Assembly (NCBI RefSeq): GCF_029945535.1 | Contig: NZ_JAQSCU010000001.1 | Coordinates: 1 to 63,080, forward strand | Length of the DNA stretch: 63,080 nucleotides | From: Methylotenera sp. | Lineage (GTDB): Bacteria; Pseudomonadota; Gammaproteobacteria; Burkholderiales; Methylophilaceae | Direction: 5' to 3' | Shown here: piece by piece, positions 54,261 through 63,077 of the stretch | How positions within the stretch are numbered: the stretch's first letter is position 1 | Layout of the letters: every line of letters begins with the position of its first letter | Program-made: the position numbers and the translations under genes | Notes under the pieces: generated by a model | What the model was told of the DNA's origin: nothing | The model's input: the letters and a program-made list of their open reading frames with translations, nothing else | The model's database searches: none

Positions 54261-54505
54261 TTAGATTTTTATTATTCGTAGGAGGCATTATGCCACCGCC
54301 TAGAGGACAAAGCACAATTCAGCTATGGTGCAGAGTTTTTAGCGTATGCGAAAACTAAATGTATGCGCATTTGTCAGTAAAACAATAATTTACAAATACT
54401 TAATTCACATTTAATCGCAATCTAAAGCCACTAGAGCCTTACTTTAGGGGCAAATTTATGGAATAATCATGCGATTAACTTAGCAACAAAATTCAAAGGC
54501 GATAC

Positions 54506-55534
54506 ATGGACGATAATAAAAGCAAAGCACTGAGCGCGGCACTTGCACAAATTGAAAAACAATTTGGTAAAGGTTCCATTATGCGCATGGGCGACGGCAA
54601 TATTGGTGAAGATATTCAGGCGGTTTCAACGGGTTCATTAGGCCTTGATATTGCTTTAGGCATCGGCGGTTTACCGCGCGGTCGTGTGATTGAAATTTAC
54701 GGTCCAGAATCTTCAGGTAAAACGACATTAACGCTTTCTGTGATTGCGCAAATGCAAAAATCTGGCGGTGTAGCAGCATTTATTGATGCTGAGCACGCGT
54801 TAGATCCGCAATATGCTGCAAAACTAGGCGTTAACGTGCCAGATTTATTGATTTCACAACCAGATACTGGTGAACAGGCATTAGAAATCGTTGATATGCT
54901 TGTGCGTTCAGGTTCTGTTGATATTGTAGTTATCGACTCTGTTGCTGCATTGACTCCACGTGCCGAAATTGAAGGCGAAATGGGCGATTCACACATGGGC
55001 TTACAAGCACGTCTAATGAGCCAGGCTTTGCGTAAACTTACTGGCAACATCAAACGTACTAACACGATGGTGATTTTCATTAATCAAATCCGTATGAAAA
55101 TCGGCGTAATGTTTGGTAACCCAGAAACCACTACTGGTGGTAACGCGCTTAAATTCTACGCATCTGTGCGCTTAGATATTCGCCGTACTGGTGCGATTAA
55201 AAAAGGTGATGAAGTCATTGGTTCAGAAACACGTGTAAAAGTGATTAAGAACAAAGTCGCGCCGCCATTCAAACAAGCTGAATTTGATATTCTGTATGGC
55301 GAAGGCATCTCACGTGAAGGCGAAATTATTGAGCTTGGCGCAAACTTGAAGATGGTTGAAAAAGCAGGTTCTTGGTATAGCTACAACGGTGAAAAAATCG
55401 GCCAAGGTAAAGACAATGCGCGCGAATTCCTAAGATCAAACCCAGCCATCGCTAATGAAATTGACGCAAAAATCCGCGCCAATATGAAGTCGTTAAGCGA
55501 AGCAATGCCTGCAGTACGCTCTGAAGAAGATTAA
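54506..55534 (+). CDS. recA: Recombinase RecA
   Basis: The 342-residue RecA has Walker [11 protein letters not shown], the [13 protein letters not shown] [40 protein letters not shown] block and [12 protein letters not shown]. It acts in homologous recombination and SOS induction. The 245-bp upstream gap shows no CTGT-N8-ACAG LexA box that I can find. recX follows. Confidence 0.97.
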   Translation: MDDNKSKALSAALAQIEKQFGKGSIMRMGDGNIGEDIQAVSTGSLGLDIALGIGGLPRGRVIEIYGPESSGKTTLTLSVIAQMQKSGGVAAFIDAEHALDPQYAAKLGVNVPDLLISQPDTGEQALEIVDMLVRSGSVDIVVIDSVAALTPRAEIEGEMGDSHMGLQARLMSQALRKLTGNIKRTNTMVIFINQIRMKIGVMFGNPETTTGGNALKFYASVRLDIRRTGAIKKGDEVIGSETRVKVIKNKVAPPFKQAEFDILYGEGISREGEIIELGANLKMVEKAGSWYSYNGEKIGQGKDNAREFLRSNPAIANEIDAKIRANMKSLSEAMPAVRSEED

Positions 55535-55565
55535 ACGTTCATTGAATCTGTAACGAGGTTGCGCA

Positions 55566-56030
55566 ATCGAATTTAAACCAAAAAGCCTGCGGCAACGGGC
55601 GCTTGATTATCTGGGTAAGCGCGAGTATTCATACTTTGAGCTCACCCAGAAATTAAAACCGTTTGCAGAAGAGTCCGATGACATTTCGGCCATTCTGGAT
55701 GACTTTAAAAAACGCGGCTGGCTTTCAGATGCAAGGTTCACAGAGCAGCTAGTACATGCAAGACAAAGTAAATTTGGTAGCGCACGCGTCGCCAATGAGT
55801 TGCGAGAAAAAGGCGTAGCTGACGATTTAATCGCTGACGCCGTTGAAGAAGTTAAAGTAAATGAACTGGATTTTGCACGAGAAGTTTGTCGCAAAAAGTT
55901 TAAAGCCAGCCCTAGTAGCCGGGAAGACTGGGCAAAACAAGCCAGATTTTTACAAAGTCGTGGCTTTGGTTTTGACGTAATTAAAAAAGTGCTCAATGAA
56001 AAAAGTAGTAATGAGTCAGCTAATGATTAA
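55566..56030 (+). CDS. recX: RecX regulator of RecA, unusual start codon
   Basis: The reading frame of about 154 residues fits RecX, with [25 protein letters not shown] (in part), [39 protein letters not shown] and a [17 protein letters not shown] end. The frame opens after a TAA at 55551-55553 and contains no ATG, GTG or TTG before the conserved region. The ATC at 55566 is placed 7 nt after a GAGG ribosome site (55555-55558), so it is the best candidate. A frameshift or sequence error near the start is the alternative. RecX inhibits RecA filaments. It follows recA by about 30 bp. Confidence 0.85.
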   Translation: MEFKPKSLRQRALDYLGKREYSYFELTQKLKPFAEESDDISAILDDFKKRGWLSDARFTEQLVHARQSKFGSARVANELREKGVADDLIADAVEEVKVNELDFAREVCRKKFKASPSSREDWAKQARFLQSRGFGFDVIKKVLNEKSSNESAND

Positions 56031-56065
56031 ATACAATAGTAATTAAAATCAACGATAAACAAATA

Positions 56066-58711
56066 ATGACAATCAAACTAAGTAACAACCCAAGCAGTAA
56101 CGAAATTCGCAAGGCCTTCCTCGATTTCTTTGCCTCAAAAGGCCATCAAATCGTCGCGTCAAGCTCGCTTGTACCACACGGCGACCCTACCCTGCTATTC
56201 ACTAACGCTGGGATGAACCAATTTAAAGATGTGTTTTTAGGTTTTGACAAACGTGCATACACTCGCGCGACAAGCAGCCAAAAATGTGTACGCGCCGGCG
56301 GCAAACATAATGACCTTGAAAATGTAGGCTACACAGCACGCCACCACACATTCTTTGAAATGTTAGGCAACTTTAGTTTCGGCGATTACTTTAAAGATGA
56401 TGCGATTGCTTACGCCTGGGAACTACTCACAGAAGTTTTCAAACTACCAAAAGACAAACTCACCGTCACCGTCTATGCAGACGACGATGAAGCCTACAAC
56501 ATTTGGCATGACAAAATTGGCGTGCCAGCAGAACGTATTATCCGAATTGGCGACAACAAAGGCGCACGTTACGCCTCCGACAACTTCTGGATGATGGGTG
56601 ACACGGGTCCTTGCGGACCTTGTACCGAAATTTTCTACGACCACGGCGATCACCACTTTGGTGGCCCTCCAGGCAGCCCAGATGAAGACGGCGACCGTTT
56701 TATCGAAATCTGGAATAACGTGTTCATGCAATTCAACCGCGACGAAGCGGGTGTAATGCATCCACTACCAAAACCATCTGTGGACACAGGCATGGGCTTG
56801 GAGCGTATTTCTGCGGTATTGCAACACGTACATGCCAACTACGAAATTGATATTTTCCAAGGTTTAATCGCCGCTGCCGCACGTGAAACCAATACAACAG
56901 ATTTAAGCATTCCGTCTCTTAAAGTACTTGCTGACCATATACGGGCATGCTCATTCTTAATCGCAGATGGCGTGATTCCAGGCAATGAAGGTCGTGGCTA
57001 TGTGCTACGCCGCATTATTCGTCGCGCAATCCGTCATGGTTATAAACTGGGTGCTCGCGCAGCATTCTTCTACAAACTTGTACCAGATTTGGTCAAACAA
57101 ATGGGCGAAGCCTATCCTGAACTTGTCGCGAATCAATCACGCATCATGGATATGTTGAAGCTAGAAGAAGACCGCTTCTTTGAAACCATTGAAAACGGTA
57201 TGGAGATTTTAGAAGCTGAACTTGCAGCAATGTCTAAAGCAAATAACACTCTTTTCAATGGTGACCTTGCTTTTAAACTGCATGATACTTTCGGCTTTCC
57301 GCTTGATTTAACGGCAGACATCTGCCGTGAACGTGAGGTAAATGTAGACAGCGCAGCATTTGATGCCGCTATGACTCGCCAAAAGGAACAGGCGCGCGCC
57401 GCTGGTAAGTTCAAAATGGCAACCAATCTTGAATACAATGGTGCGAATACAGACTTTAAAGGCTATGAAACTTTAGAAGCTAGCGCAAAGATTTTGGCCT
57501 TATACAAAGATGGCGCTTCTGTGACCCAACTTTCAGAAGGCGAACAAGGTGTTGTGGTATTAGATAACACGCCATTCTATGCTGAGTCTGGTGGTCAAGT
57601 AGGTGACAATGGCGTACTTAAAGCCGAAAATGGTATTTTTGCTGTGGAGGATACGCAAAAAATCCAAGCGGCAGTTTTTGGTCATCACGGAATTTTAAAA
57701 ACCGGCAAAATTAGCGTTGGTGAAAGTCTGAAAGCGAGTGTGGACTTAGCCGCTCGCGCCAATATTATGCGCAATCACTCCGCAACACACTTGATGCACA
57801 AAGCACTTCGCCAAGTACTAGGTACGCATGTGCAACAAAAAGGTTCCTTGGTTGATGCGGATAAAACACGTTTTGACTTTTTGCATAACGCACCGATGAC
57901 AGACGAAGAAATCGCCAAAGTCGAAGCAATTGTGAATGCCGAGATTCTTGCTAACGCACCAACACTAGCCCGTGAAATGGATATTGAGTCCGCACAAAAA
58001 ACCGGTGCAATGATGCTGTTTGGCGAAAAATATGGCGATATTGTGCGCGTATTAGATATTGGCAGCACCACAGAGTTATGTGGTGGTACGCATGTGAGCC
58101 GTACTGGTGATATTGGTCTATTCAAAATCTATGCCGAAAGTGGTGTAGCCGCGGGTGTTCGTCGTGTTGAAGCTGCAACTGGTAATGGCGCGCTGAAGTT
58201 AATTAATGCTCAACAAGCATTGATTTCTCAACTCTCTGCTGACCTTAAAGCCCCAACTAGCGAACTTGCTACTAAGGTTGCGCAATTAAGCGACCATGCA
58301 AAATCATTAGAAAAAGAACTGGCGCGTTTGAAATCTAAGCTAGCTTCATCTCAAGGTGATGATTTAGCCAGTCAAGCGACAGACATTGCAGGTGTAAAAG
58401 TCTTAGCCGTGACGTTAGAAGGCGCTGATGCAAACGCCTTGCGCGAAACGATGGATAAACTAAAAGATAAACTAAAATCAGCTGCCATAGTCTTAGCTAG
58501 CGTTAACGATGGCAAAGTCAGCTTAGCAGCAGGCGTGACGCCTGATTTAATCGCTAAAATCAAAGCAGGCGAACTGGTTAACTTTGTTGCGCAACAAGTA
58601 GGCGGCAAAGGCGGCGGTAAGCCAGATATGGCAATGGCAGGCGGCACGGATGCCAGCCAATTACCCAAAGCACTTGCTGGCGTAAATGACTGGGTAAACA
58701 GTAAACTATAA
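56066..58711 (+). CDS. alaS: Alanine-tRNA ligase
   Basis: This is the full-length enzyme, 881 residues. The class II catalytic core is at the N-terminus ([50 protein letters not shown]). The editing domain has [16 protein letters not shown] and the zinc-type [13 protein letters not shown]. The C-terminal C-Ala region ends [14 protein letters not shown]. It charges tRNA-Ala and clears Ser/Gly mischarging. The recA-recX-alaS-lysC order is typical of Betaproteobacteria. Confidence 0.98.
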   Translation: MTIKLSNNPSSNEIRKAFLDFFASKGHQIVASSSLVPHGDPTLLFTNAGMNQFKDVFLGFDKRAYTRATSSQKCVRAGGKHNDLENVGYTARHHTFFEMLGNFSFGDYFKDDAIAYAWELLTEVFKLPKDKLTVTVYADDDEAYNIWHDKIGVPAERIIRIGDNKGARYASDNFWMMGDTGPCGPCTEIFYDHGDHHFGGPPGSPDEDGDRFIEIWNNVFMQFNRDEAGVMHPLPKPSVDTGMGLERISAVLQHVHANYEIDIFQGLIAAAARETNTTDLSIPSLKVLADHIRACSFLIADGVIPGNEGRGYVLRRIIRRAIRHGYKLGARAAFFYKLVPDLVKQMGEAYPELVANQSRIMDMLKLEEDRFFETIENGMEILEAELAAMSKANNTLFNGDLAFKLHDTFGFPLDLTADICREREVNVDSAAFDAAMTRQKEQARAAGKFKMATNLEYNGANTDFKGYETLEASAKILALYKDGASVTQLSEGEQGVVVLDNTPFYAESGGQVGDNGVLKAENGIFAVEDTQKIQAAVFGHHGILKTGKISVGESLKASVDLAARANIMRNHSATHLMHKALRQVLGTHVQQKGSLVDADKTRFDFLHNAPMTDEEIAKVEAIVNAEILANAPTLAREMDIESAQKTGAMMLFGEKYGDIVRVLDIGSTTELCGGTHVSRTGDIGLFKIYAESGVAAGVRRVEAATGNGALKLINAQQALISQLSADLKAPTSELATKVAQLSDHAKSLEKELARLKSKLASSQGDDLASQATDIAGVKVLAVTLEGADANALRETMDKLKDKLKSAAIVLASVNDGKVSLAAGVTPDLIAKIKAGELVNFVAQQVGGKGGGKPDMAMAGGTDASQLPKALAGVNDWVNSKL

Positions 58712-58737
58712 TTCAACTAATTTATATTAACTAAACT

Positions 58738-58760
58738 TTAATCAAGTAGCCTTTGATTAA
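58738..58760. promoter_or_regulatory. Inverted repeat upstream of lysC
   Basis: A perfect 8-bp inverted repeat TTAATCAA / TTGATTAA with a 7-nt loop lies 20 bp before the lysC start. It could be a weak operator or an RNA hairpin. It does not resemble a lysine riboswitch, for which the 68-bp gap is far too short. Confidence 0.35.
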
Positions 58761-58779
58761 TTAACTTATAGAGCTAAAA

Positions 58780-60006
58780 ATGGCATTAATTGTACAAAAA
58801 TATGGTGGCACATCTGTAGCGAACCCTGAGAGGATACGCAATGTTGCCCGACGCGTAGCGCGTTATAAAGCAATGGGGCATCAAGTTGTAGTGGTGGTTT
58901 CAGCGATGTCAGGTGAAACCAACAAACTCATTGGCTTAGCAAAAGAACTCATGGCAGAGCCTGATCCACGCGAATTGGACATGATTATCTCCACAGGCGA
59001 GCAAGTCACCATTGGCTTAACCGCGCTGGCGTTAATCGAGCTAGGCATTAAAGCGAAAAGCTACACAGGCGCACAAGTTAAAATTTTAACAGACAATGCC
59101 TACACCAAAGCACGCATCCTCAACATCGATCAACATAATCTAAAAGTAGACTTAGATGCAGGTTATGTATGCGTAGTAGCAGGCTTTCAAGGCGAAGATG
59201 AGAATGGCAACATCACTACACTAGGACGTGGCGGTTCTGACACCACTGGCGTAGCTTTGGCGGCGGCATTAGGCGCAGACGAATGCCAAATTTACACTGA
59301 TGTTGATGGCGTTTACACCACTGACCCGCGCGTAGTCCCTGAAGCTCGCCGTTTAAAATCAATCACTTTTGAAGAGATGCTTGAATTAGCAAGCCAAGGT
59401 TCAAAGGTGCTGCAAATTCGCTCTGTTGAATTCGCAGGAAAATACAAAGTTAAGCTACGTGTGCTTTCGAGCTTTGAAGAAGAAGGCGACGGCACACTGA
59501 TTACATTTGAGGAAGAAGATAACATGGAACAACCCATCATTTCAGGCATTGCGTTCAACCGTGACGAAGCCAAAATCACTGTGCTAGGCGTGCCAGATAA
59601 ACCAGGCATCGCCTACCAAATTTTAGGTCCAATCGCTGACGCTAATATCGATGTCGATATGATTATTCAAAACACAGGCGCAGACGGCACAACCGACTTC
59701 ACATTCACTGTTCATAAAAATGAGATGAACAAAGCGCTCAATATTTTACGTGACAAAGTACAAGGCCACATCGGCGCACGTGAAATCAGTGGTGACGACA
59801 AAATCGCTAAAGTTTCAGTCGTTGGCGTGGGTATGCGTTCACACGTAGGTATCGCCAGCCAAATGTTCCGCACATTGGCAGAAGAAGGCATCAACATTCA
59901 AATGATTTCGACCTCAGAAATTAAAATTGCAGTCGTTGTTGATGAAAAATACCTAGAGCTAGCAGTGCGCGTATTGCACAAAGCTTTTGAATTAGAAGCA
60001 GCTTAA
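58780..60006 (+). CDS. lysC: Aspartate kinase
   Basis: The 408-residue kinase has KYGGTSVANPERIRNVARRVARYKAMGHQVVVVVSAMSGETNKLI, the TLGRGGSDTTGVALAAAL loop and two C-terminal ACT domains (about 265-400, e.g. VLGVPDKPGIAYQILGPIADANIDVDMIIQNTG). The ACT domains give feedback control by lysine and threonine. It starts the lysine, threonine and methionine pathway. Confidence 0.96.
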   Translation: MALIVQKYGGTSVANPERIRNVARRVARYKAMGHQVVVVVSAMSGETNKLIGLAKELMAEPDPRELDMIISTGEQVTIGLTALALIELGIKAKSYTGAQVKILTDNAYTKARILNIDQHNLKVDLDAGYVCVVAGFQGEDENGNITTLGRGGSDTTGVALAAALGADECQIYTDVDGVYTTDPRVVPEARRLKSITFEEMLELASQGSKVLQIRSVEFAGKYKVKLRVLSSFEEEGDGTLITFEEEDNMEQPIISGIAFNRDEAKITVLGVPDKPGIAYQILGPIADANIDVDMIIQNTGADGTTDFTFTVHKNEMNKALNILRDKVQGHIGAREISGDDKIAKVSVVGVGMRSHVGIASQMFRTLAEEGINIQMISTSEIKIAVVVDEKYLELAVRVLHKAFELEAA

Positions 60007-60045
60007 AAAATAGTAAATTTAGTCATAGATTTATGATTGATTTTT

Positions 60046-60072
60046 AGGCGCGAATCAAGTATTATCGCGCCT
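60046..60072. other. Hairpin between lysC and tRNA-Ser
   Basis: A perfect 8-bp GC-rich stem AGGCGCGA / TCGCGCCT encloses an 11-nt loop. It is preceded, not followed, by T5 on the plus strand, so it is not a standard terminator. A weaker AT stem at 60021-60038 followed by GATTTTT is a better candidate for ending lysC. Confidence 0.45.
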
Positions 60073-60108
60073 CAATTAAGAAACTTTAGTTGAACAGCGT
60101 AATAAAAC

Positions 60109-60202
60109 GGAGAGCTGGCCGAGTGGTCGAAGGCACTTCCCTGCTAAGGAAGCATACGGGCTTAACCCTGTATCTAGGGTTCGAATCCCTAGCTCTCCGC
60201 CA
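60109..60202 (+). tRNA. tRNA-Ser(GCU)
   Basis: The acceptor arm GGAGAGC pairs with GCTCTCC, and the discriminator G is followed by an encoded CCA. The anticodon loop CTGCTAA gives GCU. A long variable arm (ACGGGCTTAACCCTGT region) is typical of class II tRNA-Ser, as is the GTTCGAATC T-loop. Confidence 0.97.
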
Positions 60203-60258
60203 AGTTGTAATTCTATTAAAATTATCACATAGTTCTTTTAGAAACACGCAGCATCAAG

Positions 60259-60264
60259 TATAAT
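60259..60264 (+). promoter_or_regulatory. -10 element upstream of tRNA-Arg
   Basis: A perfect TATAAT lies 9 bp before the tRNA-Arg 5' end, followed by a GC-rich GCCGCGC discriminator region as in stringently controlled tRNA promoters. The -35 is not clear. Confidence 0.5.
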
Positions 60265-60273
60265 GCCGCGCAT

Positions 60274-60350
60274 GCGCCCGTAGCTCAGCTGGATAGAGTA
60301 CTTGGCTACGAACCAAGGGGTCAGGAGTTCGAATCTCTTCGGGCGCACCA
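60274..60350 (+). tRNA. tRNA-Arg(ACG)
   Basis: The 77-nt gene has acceptor arm GCGCCCG pairing with CGGGCGC, discriminator A and encoded CCA. The anticodon loop CTACGAA gives ACG, which is edited to ICG. The D-loop TAGCTCAGCTGGATAGAG and T-loop GTTCGAATC are standard. It marks the boundary between the core region and the accessory right end, and tRNA-Arg genes are common integration sites. Confidence 0.97.
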
Positions 60351-60369
60351 AATATAGTGAGTAATATCA

Positions 60370-60401
60370 AAGAGTTAAGCTTAACGGCTTAGCTCTTTTT
60401 T
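60370..60401 (+). terminator. Terminator after tRNA-Arg
   Basis: An 11-bp stem AAGAGTTAAGC / GCTTAGCTCTT with one T-G pair and a 6-nt loop is followed directly by further T residues. Confidence 0.8.
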
Positions 60402-60417
60402 ATTGCCTAAATCCTTC

Positions 60418-60436
60418 GTGCTACCTATGTGCTACC
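60418..60436. repeat. Direct repeat GTGCTACC next to tRNA-Arg
   Basis: GTGCTACC occurs at 60418-60425 and 60429-60436, 11 bp apart, just downstream of the tRNA terminator. Short repeats of this kind occur beside tRNA-targeting integrase genes, so this may be the residue of an attachment region. No integrase is present. Confidence 0.35.
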
Positions 60437-60498
60437 GCGTGAAAAAATAAGCCTTTAAAGTGCATTAATCTTTACCTGCATGAAGCCTGTTAGGTGAG

Positions 60499-60585
60499 TA
60501 TGACAATGTCATATGCTGTGACGTTGTCGGGGCTGTATGACATTGTCATAGGGGTGACGTATACCCTTTATATGACAATGTCATA
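60499..60585. repeat. Iteron-like array of 15-bp palindromes
   Basis: The palindrome TATGACAATGTCATA (or its complement form with central T) occurs perfectly at 60499-60513, 60536-60550 and 60571-60585. Degenerate copies (GTGACGTTGTC, GTGACGTATACC) lie between them, at about 60517 and 60553. The five units start 17-19 bp apart, close to two helical turns. This looks like iterons or a multi-operator array. It sits about 185-270 bp before the gene at 60769, in a 418-bp gap (60351-60768) without any gene. Confidence 0.7.
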
Positions 60586-60638
60586 TCTAAAATTTTCCCC
60601 AGCCCATTTAGGCGATTTTAAAATATTTCAAAGTTTCC

Positions 60639-60666
60639 TTTACTTGTAATTACTCTTATCTATGAT
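60639..60666 (+). promoter_or_regulatory. Candidate promoter of the 60769 gene
   Basis: TTTACT at 60639-60644 and TATGAT at 60661-60666 are separated by 16 bp. The element lies 54 bp downstream of the palindrome array and 103 bp before the start codon. Confidence 0.4.
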
Positions 60667-60768
60667 TGAGAAAATTTGATGTATGATTTACGTCCGAACG
60701 AACAATGTTTTGTTTCAGACAACTACGTCGATTAGATAATTGTTTAACTTAAAACAGGTTGGAGCACT

Positions 60769-61641
60769 ATGAATGACCAAGTAAAATCAGAAGTTCACGA
60801 AAAGCCCTCGCCAATTCCATTCTCAGAATTTCTTGAAAGCGTTCCACCCGGCACAGTGACATTAATCTCTGACCTAACCAAAATTAGAATATATCCTAAT
60901 GGAGGATATGCAGGCGATGTGCTTGTAACTCCAGAAATACAATTGCATTGTCAAACTGATTCTTGTAATGGCATACGATTTTTTCGCCTTATTGATGCAA
61001 AAGCGCCAGACATTCCTGAAAATACTTTCCATTACTTTTACATCACATATGCTTGTTCTAACTGCCGTAAGACTGAAAAAACATTTTCGCTCGCAGCCCA
61101 AAAAGATAAAAAATCTAACTCGGGAAAGTGCTACAAGTTCGGTGAGAATCCTGAATATGGGCCGCCAACTGCGGCTAGACTGATTAAACTAATCGGCCCT
61201 GATCGTGAGTTGTTTCTGAAAGGACGACGATGCGAAAATCAAGGTCTGGGAATCGGAGCTTTCGTATACTACAGACGTGTTGTAGAGGACCAGAAGAACC
61301 GAATACTTGATGAGATAATTAAGGTTTCTGAGAAAGTTGGGGCGCCAATCGAGTCGATTAAGGTTTTAGAAAATGCAAAAATAGAGACGCAATTCAGTAA
61401 AGCATTGGCGAATGTAAAAGATGCAATACCTCAGACACTACTTATTAACGGACATAACCCTCTTACATTGCTGCACTCTGCTCTCAGTGATGGTTTGCAT
61501 TTGAGAAGTGATGAGCATTGCTTAGAAATTGCTAGCAGCATCCGTGTGGTTCTAGCCGAACTATCAGAACGATTGGCGCAGGCACTCAAAGATGAAGCTG
61601 AATTAAATAAAGCATTGTCTCGCCTAATGACCAAGAGGTAA
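60769..61641 (+). CDS. Hypothetical protein with zinc-ribbon-like cysteines
   Basis: I cannot name this 290-residue protein. A GGAG ribosome site (60761-60764) supports the start. Residues 60-99 carry HCQTDSCNG (C61, C66) and YACSNCRK (C96, C99), a pattern fitting a zinc ribbon. Residues 140-180 contain LIGPDRELFLKGRRCENQGLGIGAFVYYRRVVEDQ (in part), a block I have a sense of seeing in mobile-element proteins, but I cannot place it. The C-terminal half is helical and polar. It is probably cytoplasmic. It follows the iteron-like array, and a membrane-protein gene is downstream, 64 bp away. Confidence 0.7.
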   Translation: MNDQVKSEVHEKPSPIPFSEFLESVPPGTVTLISDLTKIRIYPNGGYAGDVLVTPEIQLHCQTDSCNGIRFFRLIDAKAPDIPENTFHYFYITYACSNCRKTEKTFSLAAQKDKKSNSGKCYKFGENPEYGPPTAARLIKLIGPDRELFLKGRRCENQGLGIGAFVYYRRVVEDQKNRILDEIIKVSEKVGAPIESIKVLENAKIETQFSKALANVKDAIPQTLLINGHNPLTLLHSALSDGLHLRSDEHCLEIASSIRVVLAELSERLAQALKDEAELNKALSRLMTKR

Positions 61642-61705
61642 TTCATAGTTTACTATTATTCTAGAACCCTTGCGGTGAAAGATAAGCCAAATTAAGCGAA
61701 ATCCT

Positions 61706-62470
61706 ATGACAAACACTAAAATAGAAAAACATGAGAATACAGCTCAAGCAATAGATTCGCTCTCATCACTTATTACTAAAGCTGGCGCCTCTTTGGCTGG
61801 GATGGCTGGCATAGCTTATCTTTACGGCAGCAATTACCTAACCGCATACTATTCTAAGATTGGTGCACCATGGGTAATGCCTTTGTTCTCATCCGAGCAA
61901 ATTGCTCGTCAGGGACTTAGTGGCATACTTCTCATGGTAATTGCAGCTATCTGTTCAGTAATAACCCTAATGAATGGCAATACATCATCTGAGGGATTGA
62001 GAAAATCTGGATTGAGGTTAGGTGTTATCAGCCTATTATTAATATTATTTACTCTAGCTATCCCCAAAACTTACATATCACCGCTTACCGAAAGATTTTT
62101 AGTTTTCTTGAGTTCAATGTTATTTCTATTTTCTGCTGGAGTAATTGCAGGATTGCTAATAAGTCGATTGAAAGATTCAAAGTCACAATGGAAAAGTGAT
62201 CAAATTCTCCTTCTAATGCTCATATACACTATCTCAATAGCAACTACACCATCGACATTGGCAAACTCACAAGCTGAAGCAGACATCAATTTTAAAGATT
62301 CAGGTCTTCCATACGCATTGCTCGATGGGGATACTTCTACACAGTGGAGACTGCTACGTACATTTGGCGATAAAGTGCTCATTATGCACTTAACTCCTTC
62401 AGTCAAGGACAGGAAATTTAAATTGGTTGCTACAGAAAGTCTTACAATCAACTCTATCGCCACGCAATAA
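61706..62470 (+). CDS. Hypothetical multi-pass membrane protein
   Basis: The 254-residue product has about five hydrophobic helices (roughly residues 27-50, 71-91, 105-124, 131-152 and 167-186). A polar C-terminal domain of about 65 residues follows (NFKDSGLPYALLDGDTSTQWRLLRTFGDKVLIMHL, in part). I do not recognise the family. It lies 64 bp downstream of the zinc-ribbon-like gene on the same strand and may be co-transcribed. A two-gene unit of a cytoplasmic zinc-ribbon protein and a membrane protein in an accessory region is suggestive of a mobile-element or defence function, but nothing in the sequence proves it. Confidence 0.65.
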   Translation: MTNTKIEKHENTAQAIDSLSSLITKAGASLAGMAGIAYLYGSNYLTAYYSKIGAPWVMPLFSSEQIARQGLSGILLMVIAAICSVITLMNGNTSSEGLRKSGLRLGVISLLLILFTLAIPKTYISPLTERFLVFLSSMLFLFSAGVIAGLLISRLKDSKSQWKSDQILLLMLIYTISIATTPSTLANSQAEADINFKDSGLPYALLDGDTSTQWRLLRTFGDKVLIMHLTPSVKDRKFKLVATESLTINSIATQ

Positions 62471-62483
62471 CCCCATCCTGACC

Positions 62484-62786
62484 CTACAACGCCTCCCAAT
62501 CACTGGGGCTTACGTCCTTCTCATTAGCCTTACGCTCTCTAAGCTTCATGTCATAGATTGACACTGTTAGCTTGCGTATAGCCTCAGCGTTGCCCTGAAT
62601 GGCCTTTGCACAACGTATGTAATGCATCTTATTGCCAGTGCTGCCTAACTCAGCATTTAACGAGTTAGTCACACCCACTAGCATATCAATAGTACTCTCC
62701 AGTTTTTGGATTTCATCGTGCGCTAGTGAGGTTGTCTCTAAAGCTAGACCCGTATCACCTGACATATTTTTCACTTCGTTACTCAT
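62484..62786 (-). CDS. Small helical, probably mobile-element protein
   Basis: The 100-residue product is almost wholly helical with heptad-like spacing (DEIQKLESTIDMLVGVTNSLNAEL; AEAIRKLTVSIYDMKLRERK, each in part). An AAAGG ribosome site precedes the ATG. No family is recognised; size and composition resemble small phage or integrative-element proteins. It is convergent with the membrane-protein gene, with 13 bp between stops. Confidence 0.6.
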   Translation of the reverse strand: MSNEVKNMSGDTGLALETTSLAHDEIQKLESTIDMLVGVTNSLNAELGSTGNKMHYIRCAKAIQGNAEAIRKLTVSIYDMKLRERKANEKDVSPSDWEAL

Positions 62787-62824
62787 ACTTACCTTTAATT
62801 ACTTAGATGTTTTCTTATAAAAAA

Positions 62825-63027
62825 GGGAGACCTTGACTCTAAACCCTCCCCACTGGAGACTGTTGCTAACACTGGGTTTAAGACACTTTGGGGAGGGTAG
62901 GGAGACCTTGTCCTGTGTTAGGCTCCAATATAGAGGTTTTTTTGTGTTTAGTAACATTACTGATTAAGCCTCCCTATCCCTCCCTAATCCAGTCATAGTG
63001 CTATTCTCCAGTTGTTTAGAGGTATCC
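62825..63027. repeat. G-rich repeat region upstream of the small helical gene
   Basis: GGGAGACCTTG occurs at 62825-62835 and again at 62900-62910. Between them CCCTCCCCA (62844-62852) and TGGGGAGGG (62889-62897) form an inverted repeat, and TAAACCC / GGGTTTA (62840-62846, 62875-62881) nests inside. Further on, the minus strand reads TTAGGGAGGGATAGGGAGGC, a tandem of AGGGAGG units. No gene is apparent in this stretch. It may be the leader or control region of the minus-strand gene at 62484. Confidence 0.55.
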
Positions 63028-63077
63028 TGTTGAATTGCACTCAGAATTGACCCACCTAGCAATATAAATTGCACTAG
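63028..63077. repeat. Terminal repeat, probable insertion-sequence end (right copy)
   Basis: This is an exact inverted copy of bases 1-50, beginning TGTTGAATTGCACTCAG and running outward. Flanking bases inside the window (GGTATCC) differ from those of the left copy (TATAGCA), so the two are separate insertions or opposite ends of a repeat, not one shared flank. Confidence 0.6.

Noticed and set aside
58712-58779. Lysine riboswitch before lysC
   Set aside because: The gap to alaS is only 68 bp, far shorter than a lysine riboswitch, and only a simple 8-bp hairpin is present.
60499-60585. CRISPR array
   Set aside because: The units are palindromes about 15 bp long with 2-5-bp gaps and no variable spacers of the right length, and no cas genes are present.
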